DNA from: Planctomycetota bacterium | GTDB taxonomy: Bacteria > Planctomycetota > UBA1135 > GCA-002686595 | Reading direction: 5' to 3' | Length of the DNA: 64,000 nucleotides | Assembly: GCA_012960475.1 (NCBI GenBank) | Contig: DUBE01000044.1 | Span: forward strand, 26,473 to 90,472 | Shown here: piece by piece, positions 33,799 through 41,547 of the stretch | Position numbering within the stretch: the stretch's first letter is position 1 | Layout: every line of letters starts with the position of its first letter | Position numbers and translations under genes: made by a program | The notes under the pieces: generated by a model | What the model was told of the DNA's origin: nothing | The model's database searches: none | The model's input: the letters and a program-made list of their open reading frames with translations, nothing else

Positions 33799-34540
33799 TC
33801 CTGTTGTCCCCGCCGGCTTGCTCGGGTTCGGTACCCTTCGGCTTCAAAATCGCCCCTTCAAGAAATTCTTCGTTGGCAAGGTCTTCTCCGCTGAAGTCTT
33901 CGAATGCACGCTGTTTGCGTGCACCGGGCAGGGCCACACCGCCCACTTTGAGGGCTGTGCCAATTGCCTTTGATAAGAGGCTCTGGGGATCACCCAAGGC
34001 ACCGTGCACGCTGCTGAAAACCAACTGCATGACCGCATCGGCGATGTCGCAGGTGGAGAGCACAGAACGCAGGGTCAGTACCCGCGGATCCTTGTTGCCG
34101 TGGCGTTTGCGAATCACATCGAGGGCGCGATTCGCTCCCTCGCGGAAGTTCTGGAAGGCGACCTGTTCACGCCGGCGCAAGACCGTCGCCACGATGGAGA
34201 GGGTGTTCTCCACCGCCGCGTGCAGATTGCAACGTCGGGGGGGATCAAAGGTCGAGTGCACCGCGCCCCAGTCGATCAACTCCTTGAGGGTGGTGCTGGT
34301 GGCGCCGGAACTGATCGCGAGTTCGGCCGCGATTTCTTTGCTCGACATGGGCTTGCCTGCGAGCACTAGAAGACCCCAGATGCGTCCGTGGATCTGTTTG
34401 AAGCCAAAGGCCTTGAAGAACGCCTCGAAGGCCGGCAATTCCGCGGCCAGGTCGGGGGCCAGAAAGGGGACCAGTTCGGTTTGGGTGGTCTCGGTGGGGG
34501 GCTTCACGGGGGCGCTCAATGGAGTCGTCACAGATTTCAC
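33791..34540 (-). CDS. GbsR/MarR-family transcriptional regulator
   Basis: A 249-residue protein starting at GTG 34540. The winged-helix domain (about residues 40-105) has the GbsR pattern: HGRIWGLLVLAGKPMSSKEI, then AAELAISSGATSTTLKELID and WGAV. The helical C-terminal half is probably for dimerisation or ligand binding. Its last 8 bp overlap the start of the KAS gene, so it probably heads and regulates the lipid operon. The activating signal, possibly an acyl compound or an osmotic cue as for GbsR, is unknown. The C-terminal tail (EPEQAGGDNRND) is hydrophilic and disordered. Confidence 0.82.
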   Translation of the reverse strand: MKSVTTPLSAPVKPPTETTQTELVPFLAPDLAAELPAFEAFFKAFGFKQIHGRIWGLLVLAGKPMSSKEIAAELAISSGATSTTLKELIDWGAVHSTFDPPRRCNLHAAVENTLSIVATVLRRREQVAFQNFREGANRALDVIRKRHGNKDPRVLTLRSVLSTCDIADAVMQLVFSSVHGALGDPQSLLSKAIGTALKVGGVALPGARKQRAFEDFSGEDLANEEFLEGAILKPKGTEPEQAGGDNRND

Positions 34541-34606
34541 GAATTCTTGATATCTGCGTAGGCAAGGGTTGTACGCCCTGGTGGGAGTGCCCGCAAGCCT
34601 TGAAGA

Positions 34607-34635
34607 GGAATCTCCCCCTCACAATTGGGGATTCC
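34607..34635 (-). terminator. Hairpin between esterase and regulator genes
   Basis: GGAATCtCCCC (34607-34617) pairs with GGGGATTCC (34627-34635), leaving one bulged T and a 9-10 base loop. It lies after the esterase stop (34671) and before the regulator start (34540), so it may separate the oleA-esterase transcript from the lipid operon. No U-run is visible. Confidence 0.45.
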
Positions 34636-34670
34636 TATGCCCAGGTCCCGTCGATTCCCTCAGGACCTCT

Positions 34671-35357
34671 CTAAATGGTTGCAGGGGTCAAGATCCCGCG
34701 CAGCCAGATTCCCAGGGCGGTGATCTCTTCCGCCATTACCTGATGCTCCATGGGGTACTCCTCCCATTGCACCCCATAACCCAAGTCCTCGAGGCGCGCC
34801 CTGGCCTTGAGCCCCATTCCGTGGGTCACCATGGGGTCCCGGGTGCCGTGGGCCTGGAAGATCGGAATGTTCTGGTTGACGGCTGTGCGTTCCGCTTCCA
34901 GGTCACAGTCTGCAGCGATGTAGGTCGAGAGCAGGATCAAACCCGCCAGGCGATCGGGGTGGCGCAGGGCCTGGTGCAGGGCGATGGCACCCCCCTGGCT
35001 GAACCCCGCCAAGACAATGCGTTCGGCCTCGATGCCTCGCGACCGTTCGCGCTCTATCAAGCGCACGAGGTGTTTCGCTGAGTTTCGCACCCCCAGCTCA
35101 TCGACCTGGCGATCAAAGTCCATGGCCAGAATGTCATACCAGGCGGGCATGACCATGCCCCCGTTGACGGTTACGGGAATCTGGGGTGCGTGGGGGAAGA
35201 TGAAACGAATGCCGTGGTCGTCAGGCAGGCCGAGTTCTCCAACGATGGGCGGAAAATCAAAACCGCTGGCACCTAGACCATGCAGCCAGATCACCGCAGA
35301 ATCGGCGGGGCGGCCAGGTTCCATCACAACGCATTCGAGCAGAGAGGAGGAAGTCAT
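34671..35357 (-). CDS. Carboxylesterase / acyl-protein-thioesterase-type hydrolase
   Basis: A 228-residue serine hydrolase of the phospholipase/carboxylesterase family (EstB/YpfH-like). It has VIWLHGLGASGFDFPPIV at the N-terminus and nucleophile Ser120 in LAGFSQGGAIALHQAL. The acid is in AHGTRDPMV and the base in the C-terminal EEYPMEHQV. I chose the ATG at 35357; a GTG at 35384 would overlap oleA. Enzymes of this family cleave short to medium acyl esters or thioesters. It lies 20 bp downstream of oleA and upstream of the lipid operon, so a thioesterase-like role in releasing or editing acyl chains is possible but unproven. Confidence 0.87.
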   Translation of the reverse strand: MTSSSLLECVVMEPGRPADSAVIWLHGLGASGFDFPPIVGELGLPDDHGIRFIFPHAPQIPVTVNGGMVMPAWYDILAMDFDRQVDELGVRNSAKHLVRLIERERSRGIEAERIVLAGFSQGGAIALHQALRHPDRLAGLILLSTYIAADCDLEAERTAVNQNIPIFQAHGTRDPMVTHGMGLKARARLEDLGYGVQWEEYPMEHQVMAEEITALGIWLRGILTPATI

Positions 35358-35377
35358 ATTCGGTTCTGGCCTTGTGT

Positions 35378-36418
35378 CTACCACTGAAGGGCCGTCATTC
35401 GGCAGTGCAAACCGCTGCCGATGCCCAGCAGGGCGACGCGCTCGCCCCGTTGAATAAAGCCCTCTTCCGCGGCCAGATACAATGTGGCGGGCAAAGACGC
35501 AGAGCCCATGTTTCCCAGTTTCTGCACGCTGGGGAAGTCCTTGTTGGGATCGAGTTCAAGAGTCTCAAGCAGTAACTTGCGATGGGCACTGCCAACTTGG
35601 TGTGTGATGATGCGATCGATGCTGTCTCGGGTCCAGTTCTGCTGGAACAGGAATTCTTCGAAGGTGCGTGCGGCCAGAGCGTTGCCCGCCTGCAGGAGAG
35701 CCTCGGAGTCGGTGACCATCACCAGTCCGCCATCTGCGGCACGATCGCCCGCGCAGAGCCCCACCGATTTGGTGTCTGCCTGGGCCGTGGAATCGAGCCA
35801 TACATGGGATGTGCTGGCGAGTTCCTCGGCCACCAGCAAGACCGCCGCGCCCCCCGAGCCGATCGTCAGGGAGGCGTAGGCCTTCTTGAGAGCCTTGCGC
35901 GCTTCTCGGTCGTCTTCGATGGCCATCAAGGAGGCAATTGTGGTCTCGATCAATGGCCGCCCGTCTTCGCCGGTGGCGATCAGCGCCGCTTGGATCGAGC
36001 CGCCACGAATCGCCTGAGCCGCAACAGCCATGGCGTCAGCCACACCCAGGCAGGCGTTGGACAGATCAAAGGCCGCGCAACTGGGCGGCAGGCCTAAGCC
36101 CGCATGCACCACCGATGAGGTGGCGGGTTCGAGGAAGTCCCGGCAGACCCCGGCATGAATCAAGAGTCCGATCCGGCTGGGATCCAGGGTCGTACGCCCC
36201 AGGGCGTCCCTGGCGGCAGCGATGGAGAGGCTGCTGGGTTGGGTATCCAGAGGACAGAGCCGACGCTCGACGATGCCGCTCATCAGTTCAAGGCGGCCTC
36301 TGGAGAGACCCAGCCGGGTCAGCAGTGGCTCGATTCTCTGCTCCAACTCATCAGAAGTGACTCGTTCGGCGGGCAGTTCAAGTCCGAGGGCTTCGATACA
36401 GACCTTGCGCGGGGACAT
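35378..36418 (-). CDS. oleA: OleA-like acyl-CoA condensing enzyme (thiolase superfamily)
   Basis: A 346-residue thiolase-fold enzyme that in the olefin pathway joins two fatty acyl-CoA chains head-to-head to a 2-alkyl-3-ketoacid. It matches OleA rather than FabH. VCRDFLEPATSSVVHAGLGL carries the OleA-specific Glu97, and SNACLG carries the nucleophile Cys123. His273 is in THQVGSAH and Asn303 in LGNMGSASLP. The ATG at 36418 removes a long low-quality extension that would overlap the dinB promoter. Its partners oleB, oleC and oleD are present but about 20 kb away on the same strand. An alternative use as a starter condensing enzyme for the neighbouring fatty-acid cluster cannot be excluded. Confidence 0.86.
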   Translation of the reverse strand: MSPRKVCIEALGLELPAERVTSDELEQRIEPLLTRLGLSRGRLELMSGIVERRLCPLDTQPSSLSIAAARDALGRTTLDPSRIGLLIHAGVCRDFLEPATSSVVHAGLGLPPSCAAFDLSNACLGVADAMAVAAQAIRGGSIQAALIATGEDGRPLIETTIASLMAIEDDREARKALKKAYASLTIGSGGAAVLLVAEELASTSHVWLDSTAQADTKSVGLCAGDRAADGGLVMVTDSEALLQAGNALAARTFEEFLFQQNWTRDSIDRIITHQVGSAHRKLLLETLELDPNKDFPSVQKLGNMGSASLPATLYLAAEEGFIQRGERVALLGIGSGLHCRMTALQW

Positions 36419-36581
36419 GGTGCCGGATCTTAGCTGGCGGACACCCCTTCCAGGCGACCAGGGAGGCGCTTTTGCTGGGTCCTCGCAGCGCCCGGGGTGG
36501 CCCCGGTTAGGATGCGGGACCCCCATTCGAAAAGGACCCCCCCCAACAATCGGGTTTCTTGCGGATTCCCTGTCTCTGGCT

Positions 36582-37931
36582 ATGCCCACCGAACCTGCTC
36601 CGTCCATTCTGCATGTGGACATGGATGCCTTCTATGTGTCCGTCGAAGTGCGGGACAATCCGTCCCTTGCTGGGCTGCCCGTGTGCGTGGGCGGGCCTGC
36701 CTCCGGGCGCGGGGTGATCTCAGCGGCGAGCTACGAGGCGCGTAAGTTTGGCGTGCACTCGGCCCTGCCCAGTGCCGAGGCGCGGCGGCGCTGCCCTGAC
36801 CTGGTGCTCTTGCCCCCGGACTTCGACAAGTACACCACAGTCAGCCGCAAGGTGATGGACATCTTTCAGCGCTACACGCCGATGGTGGAACCTCTCTCCC
36901 TGGATGAGGCCTTCCTCGACATCAACGGCACTGAGCGTCTCTTTGGTGATGGAGAACAGGTGGGGCATATGATCCGCGCGGACATCCTGCGCGAAACCGG
37001 ATTGGTGGCGTCAGTTGGAGTCGCGCCTACCAAGTTCCTGGCCAAGATTGCCAGCGATCTGGACAAGCCCGATGGCTTCTGTGTGATTCGGCCTGCGGAG
37101 ATTCGGGAAGTTCTCGATCCCTTGCCGGTCTCCAAGATCTTTGGGGTGGGTCCGCGCATGACCCAGAGACTGAATGGGTTGGGCGTGGAGACTGTGGGGG
37201 ATTTGGCCAGGCTTGAGCGCGATGAAGTCAGCCGCCGTTTTGGAGCCACAGGCATTTGGATTCATGATTTGGCCCACGGTATAGACAACCGTCGAGTGAA
37301 CCCCGTTCGTGAAGAGAAATCTCATGGTATGGAACGGACCTTTGCGGAGGACCTTGCCGATCGGACCGAGTTGCGCCAGTTCTTGCTGTCTTTCTGTGAA
37401 GAGGTAGCTTTCACTTTGAGAGACAAGGGCTTGCGGGGACGGACCGTGACTCTCAAGGCGCGCTTCAGTGATTTCCGCACTGTGACCCGCTCCAAGACCC
37501 TGGATTATCCCACCAACCTCGGGCCGCGGATCTTCTCCATCGCCAAGGAACTACTGGAGCGAGTGGAATTCCGGCCTCTGCGGCTGCTGGGGGTTTCGGT
37601 AAGCCGTTTGGAAGATGTGCGTCGACCCCAACAGGAGTCCCTCTTCAATGGCCAGCTCTCTGGCCGGGACCAGTGGATGGAGTCCAACTCGCGCCTGGCC
37701 CGTGCTACGGAGAGCCTCGACCGACTGCGCAAGCGTCATGGTCGCGGGATCGTCATGCCTGGCAGTCTGGTCGGGCGGGGACAGCCATCTCGAGGGTCCG
37801 GAAAGGCGCTGGAATCAGAGAGGGGGGGTGCCGAGGGTCAGCAAGAGTGGACTGGGGGTTCGGAGGAGAGTATTGAAGAGTTTTCCGGGGGGTTGGATTT
37901 ACCTCTCCCGGATGGGGAATACGGCGCCTGA
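36582..37931 (+). CDS. dinB: DNA polymerase IV (Y family)
   Basis: A 449-residue translesion polymerase. HVDMDAFYVSVEVRDNP carries the first catalytic Asp pair. SLDEAFLDINGTERLFG contains the second acidic motif, and SVGVAPTKFLAKIASDLDKP is a palm signature. KIFGVGPRMTQRLNGLG is the helix-hairpin-helix thumb, and a little-finger domain ends near PLRLLGVSVSRL. A Gly/Ser/Glu-rich tail of 50-60 residues follows (GRGQPSRGSGKALESERGGA) and is longer than usual. No beta-clamp motif is obvious apart from a possible QESLF. I see no LexA-type box in the 163 bp upstream, so SOS control is not evident. Confidence 0.93.
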   Translation: MPTEPAPSILHVDMDAFYVSVEVRDNPSLAGLPVCVGGPASGRGVISAASYEARKFGVHSALPSAEARRRCPDLVLLPPDFDKYTTVSRKVMDIFQRYTPMVEPLSLDEAFLDINGTERLFGDGEQVGHMIRADILRETGLVASVGVAPTKFLAKIASDLDKPDGFCVIRPAEIREVLDPLPVSKIFGVGPRMTQRLNGLGVETVGDLARLERDEVSRRFGATGIWIHDLAHGIDNRRVNPVREEKSHGMERTFAEDLADRTELRQFLLSFCEEVAFTLRDKGLRGRTVTLKARFSDFRTVTRSKTLDYPTNLGPRIFSIAKELLERVEFRPLRLLGVSVSRLEDVRRPQQESLFNGQLSGRDQWMESNSRLARATESLDRLRKRHGRGIVMPGSLVGRGQPSRGSGKALESERGGAEGQQEWTGGSEESIEEFSGGLDLPLPDGEYGA

Positions 37932-37969
37932 CCTGCCGATGAAGGGGGGACCTTTCTTCAGTCTTCCCC

Positions 37970-39643
37970 ATGATCTCATCTGTGCGCCTTAGGACCCCTG
38001 TTCTGGTCCTGTGCCTGGCATTTGCCCTGGCTGCCTTGTCTGTACATCTGCGCGGGGCCTTGGTGAGCGGCGTCGGCTCCCTCAACGACGAGCCCGCGCA
38101 TTACGCCACCTCGATGATGGCCAGGGACTACTTGCTGGGTGGCGACTGGTTTGCGCCCCTGGACTACGCCCGTGATTGGTACTTGCACTATCCCAAGATT
38201 GCCCTGGGTCAGTGGCCACCGGTGCTCTATGCCCTGATCGGTGTTTGGATGGCGCTTTTCGGTGTCAGTGCTACGGCTGCGATATTGGGGATGGCGTTCT
38301 TGACCGCGTGCTGCGCGACCGTCCTCTTTCGTTGGATGGAGAAAGAGATCGGGGCGTGGGGAGCTGGTGTGGCGGTGCTCGTGTTCTTGTGCTTGCCCCT
38401 GGTGCAAGAGTTCAGCGGCGCGCTGATGACCGAGGTTCCCTTGGCGCTATTCTGCACCCTGGCCGTGTTGGCCTTTGGGCGCTACTTGGATCGAGGTGGT
38501 AGGAGAGATGCCTTGGCCTTTGGTCTATTCGCAGTGGCGGGCATCCTGACCAAGGGCAATGCCCTGGCACTGGGTATGGTGCCGCTCTTGGCGTTGGTGT
38601 TCACCCGGCGCTTTGAGCTTCTACGTTCGAAGGTCTTTTGGTTGCCCGCGGTGCTGGTGCTGGTGATCTGCGCGCCCTGGTACAGCGTGACCGCCGAGAT
38701 TCAGGCCAGCAGCTGGTCTGGGGGAACGCGTCCGAACTTGGAGTATTCCCTACGCGCGTTGCCTTCCTATCTGGCCGCCAGCGTGCGTCTGGGGGGCTGG
38801 GGGCTGCTGCTGGCTGCGGCCTTTGGATTGTTCAAGGGGTGTCGTGATGGCCAGGGCAAGAATGGGGTCTGGATTGCCAGCGCTGGCTTCTTCTTGGGTC
38901 TCCTGCTCCTGTTGGTGGTGCTGCCCAGCGATGTGGACGGGCGGCATCTGGTGCTGGCAACGCCCCTCCTGGTGGGCTGCGCCGTGTATGGGGTTGTGAG
39001 GGCCAGCAAGGACTTGGGCCTGGCCCCCGCTTGGGGACTGGCTTTGCTGCTGGGGCTCTTTGGCCTGGAAGAACTGCGAGTGGTGCGTAAGGACTTTGGG
39101 GGCTACCGGGAACCGGTCATGGCGTTGCTACGGGATCCCCTTTACGAGCAGGCGGTGATCATGGTGGCTGGGGACGCGATCGGCGAGGGCTTGGTGATCG
39201 CCGGTGGCGCCGCGGCCGACAGCCCCCGGCCTCGGCACTACATTCTGCGCGCAAGCAAGGTCCTGATTTCCGACGACTGGAACGGGCGCGACTATCAGCT
39301 GCACTTCCGAACTCTGGACGAGATGCAGGCCCGACTGGAGGCTTTTCCGGTTGCGCTCCTGGTACTTGACTCCAGTACCAACCCTGCCCAGTGGTTCTCT
39401 CACCACACCCTGCTCGATCAACTTGTTCAGGAGCGCGGAGATGCCTGGGAATTGCTCAGTTCTCACGATGTGCGCCGCCAGGGTGAGGTTTTCTCACAGG
39501 CATTGCGGATTTATCGCCTTATCAACTGGCAGTCATTGCCCAAGGCCGAGGTCCGGCTGAGCACATCTGGAGGTGGTGGGCTCCTGCAGGACAAGGACGC
39601 GCCGGGGCCTTTGATCGCACCAGGCCCGCCGCGGATTGAGTAG
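37970..39643 (+). CDS. GT39/ArnT-like membrane glycosyltransferase
   Basis: A 557-residue polytopic protein with roughly ten hydrophobic helices. NDEPAHYATSMMARDYLLGG in the first periplasmic loop holds the acidic residue and aromatic pattern of GT-C enzymes (dolichyl-phosphate-mannose transferase / ArnT clan). The family transfers a sugar from a polyprenyl-phosphate carrier to a lipid or protein on the outer face of the membrane. The C-terminal 150 residues form a soluble periplasmic domain. It begins 38 bp after dinB, without an obvious functional link. Acceptor unknown. Confidence 0.83.
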   Translation: MISSVRLRTPVLVLCLAFALAALSVHLRGALVSGVGSLNDEPAHYATSMMARDYLLGGDWFAPLDYARDWYLHYPKIALGQWPPVLYALIGVWMALFGVSATAAILGMAFLTACCATVLFRWMEKEIGAWGAGVAVLVFLCLPLVQEFSGALMTEVPLALFCTLAVLAFGRYLDRGGRRDALAFGLFAVAGILTKGNALALGMVPLLALVFTRRFELLRSKVFWLPAVLVLVICAPWYSVTAEIQASSWSGGTRPNLEYSLRALPSYLAASVRLGGWGLLLAAAFGLFKGCRDGQGKNGVWIASAGFFLGLLLLLVVLPSDVDGRHLVLATPLLVGCAVYGVVRASKDLGLAPAWGLALLLGLFGLEELRVVRKDFGGYREPVMALLRDPLYEQAVIMVAGDAIGEGLVIAGGAAADSPRPRHYILRASKVLISDDWNGRDYQLHFRTLDEMQARLEAFPVALLVLDSSTNPAQWFSHHTLLDQLVQERGDAWELLSSHDVRRQGEVFSQALRIYRLINWQSLPKAEVRLSTSGGGGLLQDKDAPGPLIAPGPPRIE

Positions 39644-39693
39644 GGCGCCAGCCGGAACGGGATCAGTGCTTCTGAGGCCGAAGTCCCGGCTCG

Positions 39694-40893
39694 TCAGTGC
39701 TCGTCGGTCAGGTAGCTCATGAAGGACATGCCGATGTCCTCGAACTGGTGCGGACGGGGCACATCGATGGCGTCCTTGATGCAGACCTGTTCGCAGAGTT
39801 TGCAGGAGACGCAGTTCTTGTCGATTACAATGGCGATGCGTGAGGTCTGGGGCAGGCTGTAGTCGCCCGGGTCCACCAGGTCCTGCATTTCGAGCGCTTC
39901 GAAGGGGCAGACATCGACGCAAAACTCGCAGCCGGTGCAGAGGGCTTCGTCTACCCGGGCCTTTGGCACCTGCTTGGGTTTGATCTTTTGGACCACGACA
40001 TCCAAGCTGTCGTCGATGGCGTCAAAGGGGCAATAGACCCCGCAGACGCTGCAATTGATGCACAGCGCCGGATCGATGTAGTAGCGCTCGCCGGAGGTGA
40101 TCGCGTTGGTGGGGCAGACGCGTTCGCAGATCGAGCAGGCAGTGCATTGATCGGTGATGAAGTGCGACTGCCACTGATGGGCCTCCATGGCCACCCGATC
40201 GGTGAAGGCCAGGATGGTGATCTGACCGTGGGCGTCGTGACGTGAGCGCAGGCCGACGATCTCTTTCCCTTCTAAGTCCCACTCGGTGGTGAAGCGGCCG
40301 GGGAAGGAGTTGGAGGTGTGGGTCAAGGCCAGGATCTTGGTCTTGAGCATCTTGATGTCGGTCTTGTCGTCGGGAGAGACGCGCGGTACCCAGGCTGTGA
40401 GGGAGACCTTGTTGCCATCAGAGTAGATGTGGGTGTTGTACTCCGGCATGATCTCCGGCGCCCCCAGGCGGAAGCGGTCGCGCACGGCGGGCACCCGAGT
40501 GGGCATGTGCAAGGTGATTTCGAACCCGTGGGCGGTTTTCGCCACCACATAGTCCCGCCCATAACGGCGGTCCCGTTCAACGCGGTTTTCAGTCAGGTTC
40601 TTCCAGCGGGCAAATTCCGCTTGCCATCCCGGGACTTCTTCCAGCTCGACAGTCAGGATTGCGGGGGGCACCTCTCCGGAGAAGCCGATTGCGTCGGTCG
40701 GGCAGACATCCACCACCGTTCGGGCGTTGTACTTGGCGGCCTCTTGGTCATCCAGCACATGGGCCTTTTCGTCCCCGCCCATGTAGAAGACTTCCGGGAA
40801 GTCCTGGCAGCATGCATCGCAGGCGATGCAGAGCACCGGGTCCACATCGAACAGACCTGCCTGGGCGGTCTTTTCCAGTTCGGTTTCGGCCAT
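39694..40893 (-). CDS. Multi-cluster [4Fe-4S] ferredoxin-type protein
   Basis: A 399-residue cytoplasmic-looking iron-sulfur protein. The N-terminus has one cluster site, Cys22-x2-Cys25-x2-Cys28 with Cys64-Pro, like single-cluster ferredoxins. Residues 85-240 form a domain without Cys that I do not recognise. The C-terminal third has four CxxCxxCxxxC sites: CTACSICERVCP, CINCSVCGVYCP, CTGCEFCVDVCP and CVSCKLCEQVC (the last lacks Pro). Up to five [4Fe-4S] clusters are therefore possible. It probably moves electrons between unidentified partners, since no oxidoreductase genes adjoin it. I chose the ATG at 40893; the open frame continues to 41331, but that extension is Pro/Ser-rich and lacks family features. 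Confidence 0.8.
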   Translation of the reverse strand: MAETELEKTAQAGLFDVDPVLCIACDACCQDFPEVFYMGGDEKAHVLDDQEAAKYNARTVVDVCPTDAIGFSGEVPPAILTVELEEVPGWQAEFARWKNLTENRVERDRRYGRDYVVAKTAHGFEITLHMPTRVPAVRDRFRLGAPEIMPEYNTHIYSDGNKVSLTAWVPRVSPDDKTDIKMLKTKILALTHTSNSFPGRFTTEWDLEGKEIVGLRSRHDAHGQITILAFTDRVAMEAHQWQSHFITDQCTACSICERVCPTNAITSGERYYIDPALCINCSVCGVYCPFDAIDDSLDVVVQKIKPKQVPKARVDEALCTGCEFCVDVCPFEALEMQDLVDPGDYSLPQTSRIAIVIDKNCVSCKLCEQVCIKDAIDVPRPHQFEDIGMSFMSYLTDEH

Positions 40894-41547
40894 GGTTGGA
40901 CTGTCGTGTTTGGAAAGGGGTCTGGTTGCAGGGGGAGTCGAGGACTCACAGGCATGCGCCGAGCACGCCAATATACCTTGTTGGATTCCGGTGGCCAAGA
41001 TCTTGTGAGCCATTATTCGTCTACCAAGAGCCTGTTTTTCACAGAAGACCGAGCAGCTTTCGGGCTGAGGGGAACTTGCTGCTCCTCCCGAAGGCGCGCC
41101 TTTCAACGGAATAGCGGAGCGGTTGTTCCAGGGCTGTCGGGGAGGGGACTTTTCCGATTGTGGGACTGATCTGACCTTGGTGCAGGAGCGGCTCTTCCCT
41201 GGGTTGATCGCCGAAGCAAGTCCAGGTTGGGGAGGCTTCGTGGTTTGGTTCTTGGAGCGATCAGTACCCGAGCGCCCACCAGTAACGGGTGGGGCTCCTG
41301 AGGCCTGCGCAGCCCGTTGAAGGATGGTCAATTGGCGGCAGGCCTTGTTGGGTATGGAGCCGGCCTTTGAGTTGTGTTCCGCGCTGTCTTCACACCAAAG
41401 GGAGAGAAACTGTCTTCAAGATGTACATGTATCTCTTGGGAAAAACATTTGCCAGTTGTCAGGCCTTCAAAAGGACTTGACTGGGTCGTCGACGAAGATT
41501 CTTCGAACTGCTAGGATGGTGCTTCCCTGCGACGGGAGTTTCCGACC
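40894..41547. other. Long intergenic region before the PSD1 gene
   Basis: About 650 bp without a supported gene. The part from 40894 to 41331 is open on the minus strand as an in-frame extension of the ferredoxin gene but reads as low-complexity, unlikely protein. The part from 41331 on is more AT-rich and probably carries the promoter of the PSD1 gene, including two adjacent palindromes at 41486-41505. No tRNA-like structure was seen. Confidence 0.45.
41486..41505. promoter_or_regulatory. Two overlapping palindromes upstream of the PSD1/DUF1501 operon
   Basis: TCGTCGACGA (41486-41495) is a perfect 10-bp palindrome. It overlaps CGAAGATTCTTCG (41493-41505), two 6-bp arms around one base. They lie 43-62 bp before the ATG at 41548, where an operator could be expected. 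A TTGACT about ten bases upstream could be a -35 box, but no good -10 follows at normal spacing. Confidence 0.4.

Noticed and set aside
27310..36418. Aryl-polyene or type II polyketide gene cluster
   Set aside because: No chain-length factor, second ACP, acyltransferase/ammonia-lyase or exporter genes, and two CrtI-type enzymes that such clusters lack.
35378..36418. Ordinary FabH (KAS III)
   Set aside because: The Glu97-containing VCRDFLEPAT block and the Cys/His/Asn context match OleA; oleBCD are present in the same window.
40894..41331. N-terminal extension of the ferredoxin protein
   Set aside because: Pro/Ser/Arg-rich without domain features; the ATG at 40893 begins exactly where the ferredoxin pattern starts.
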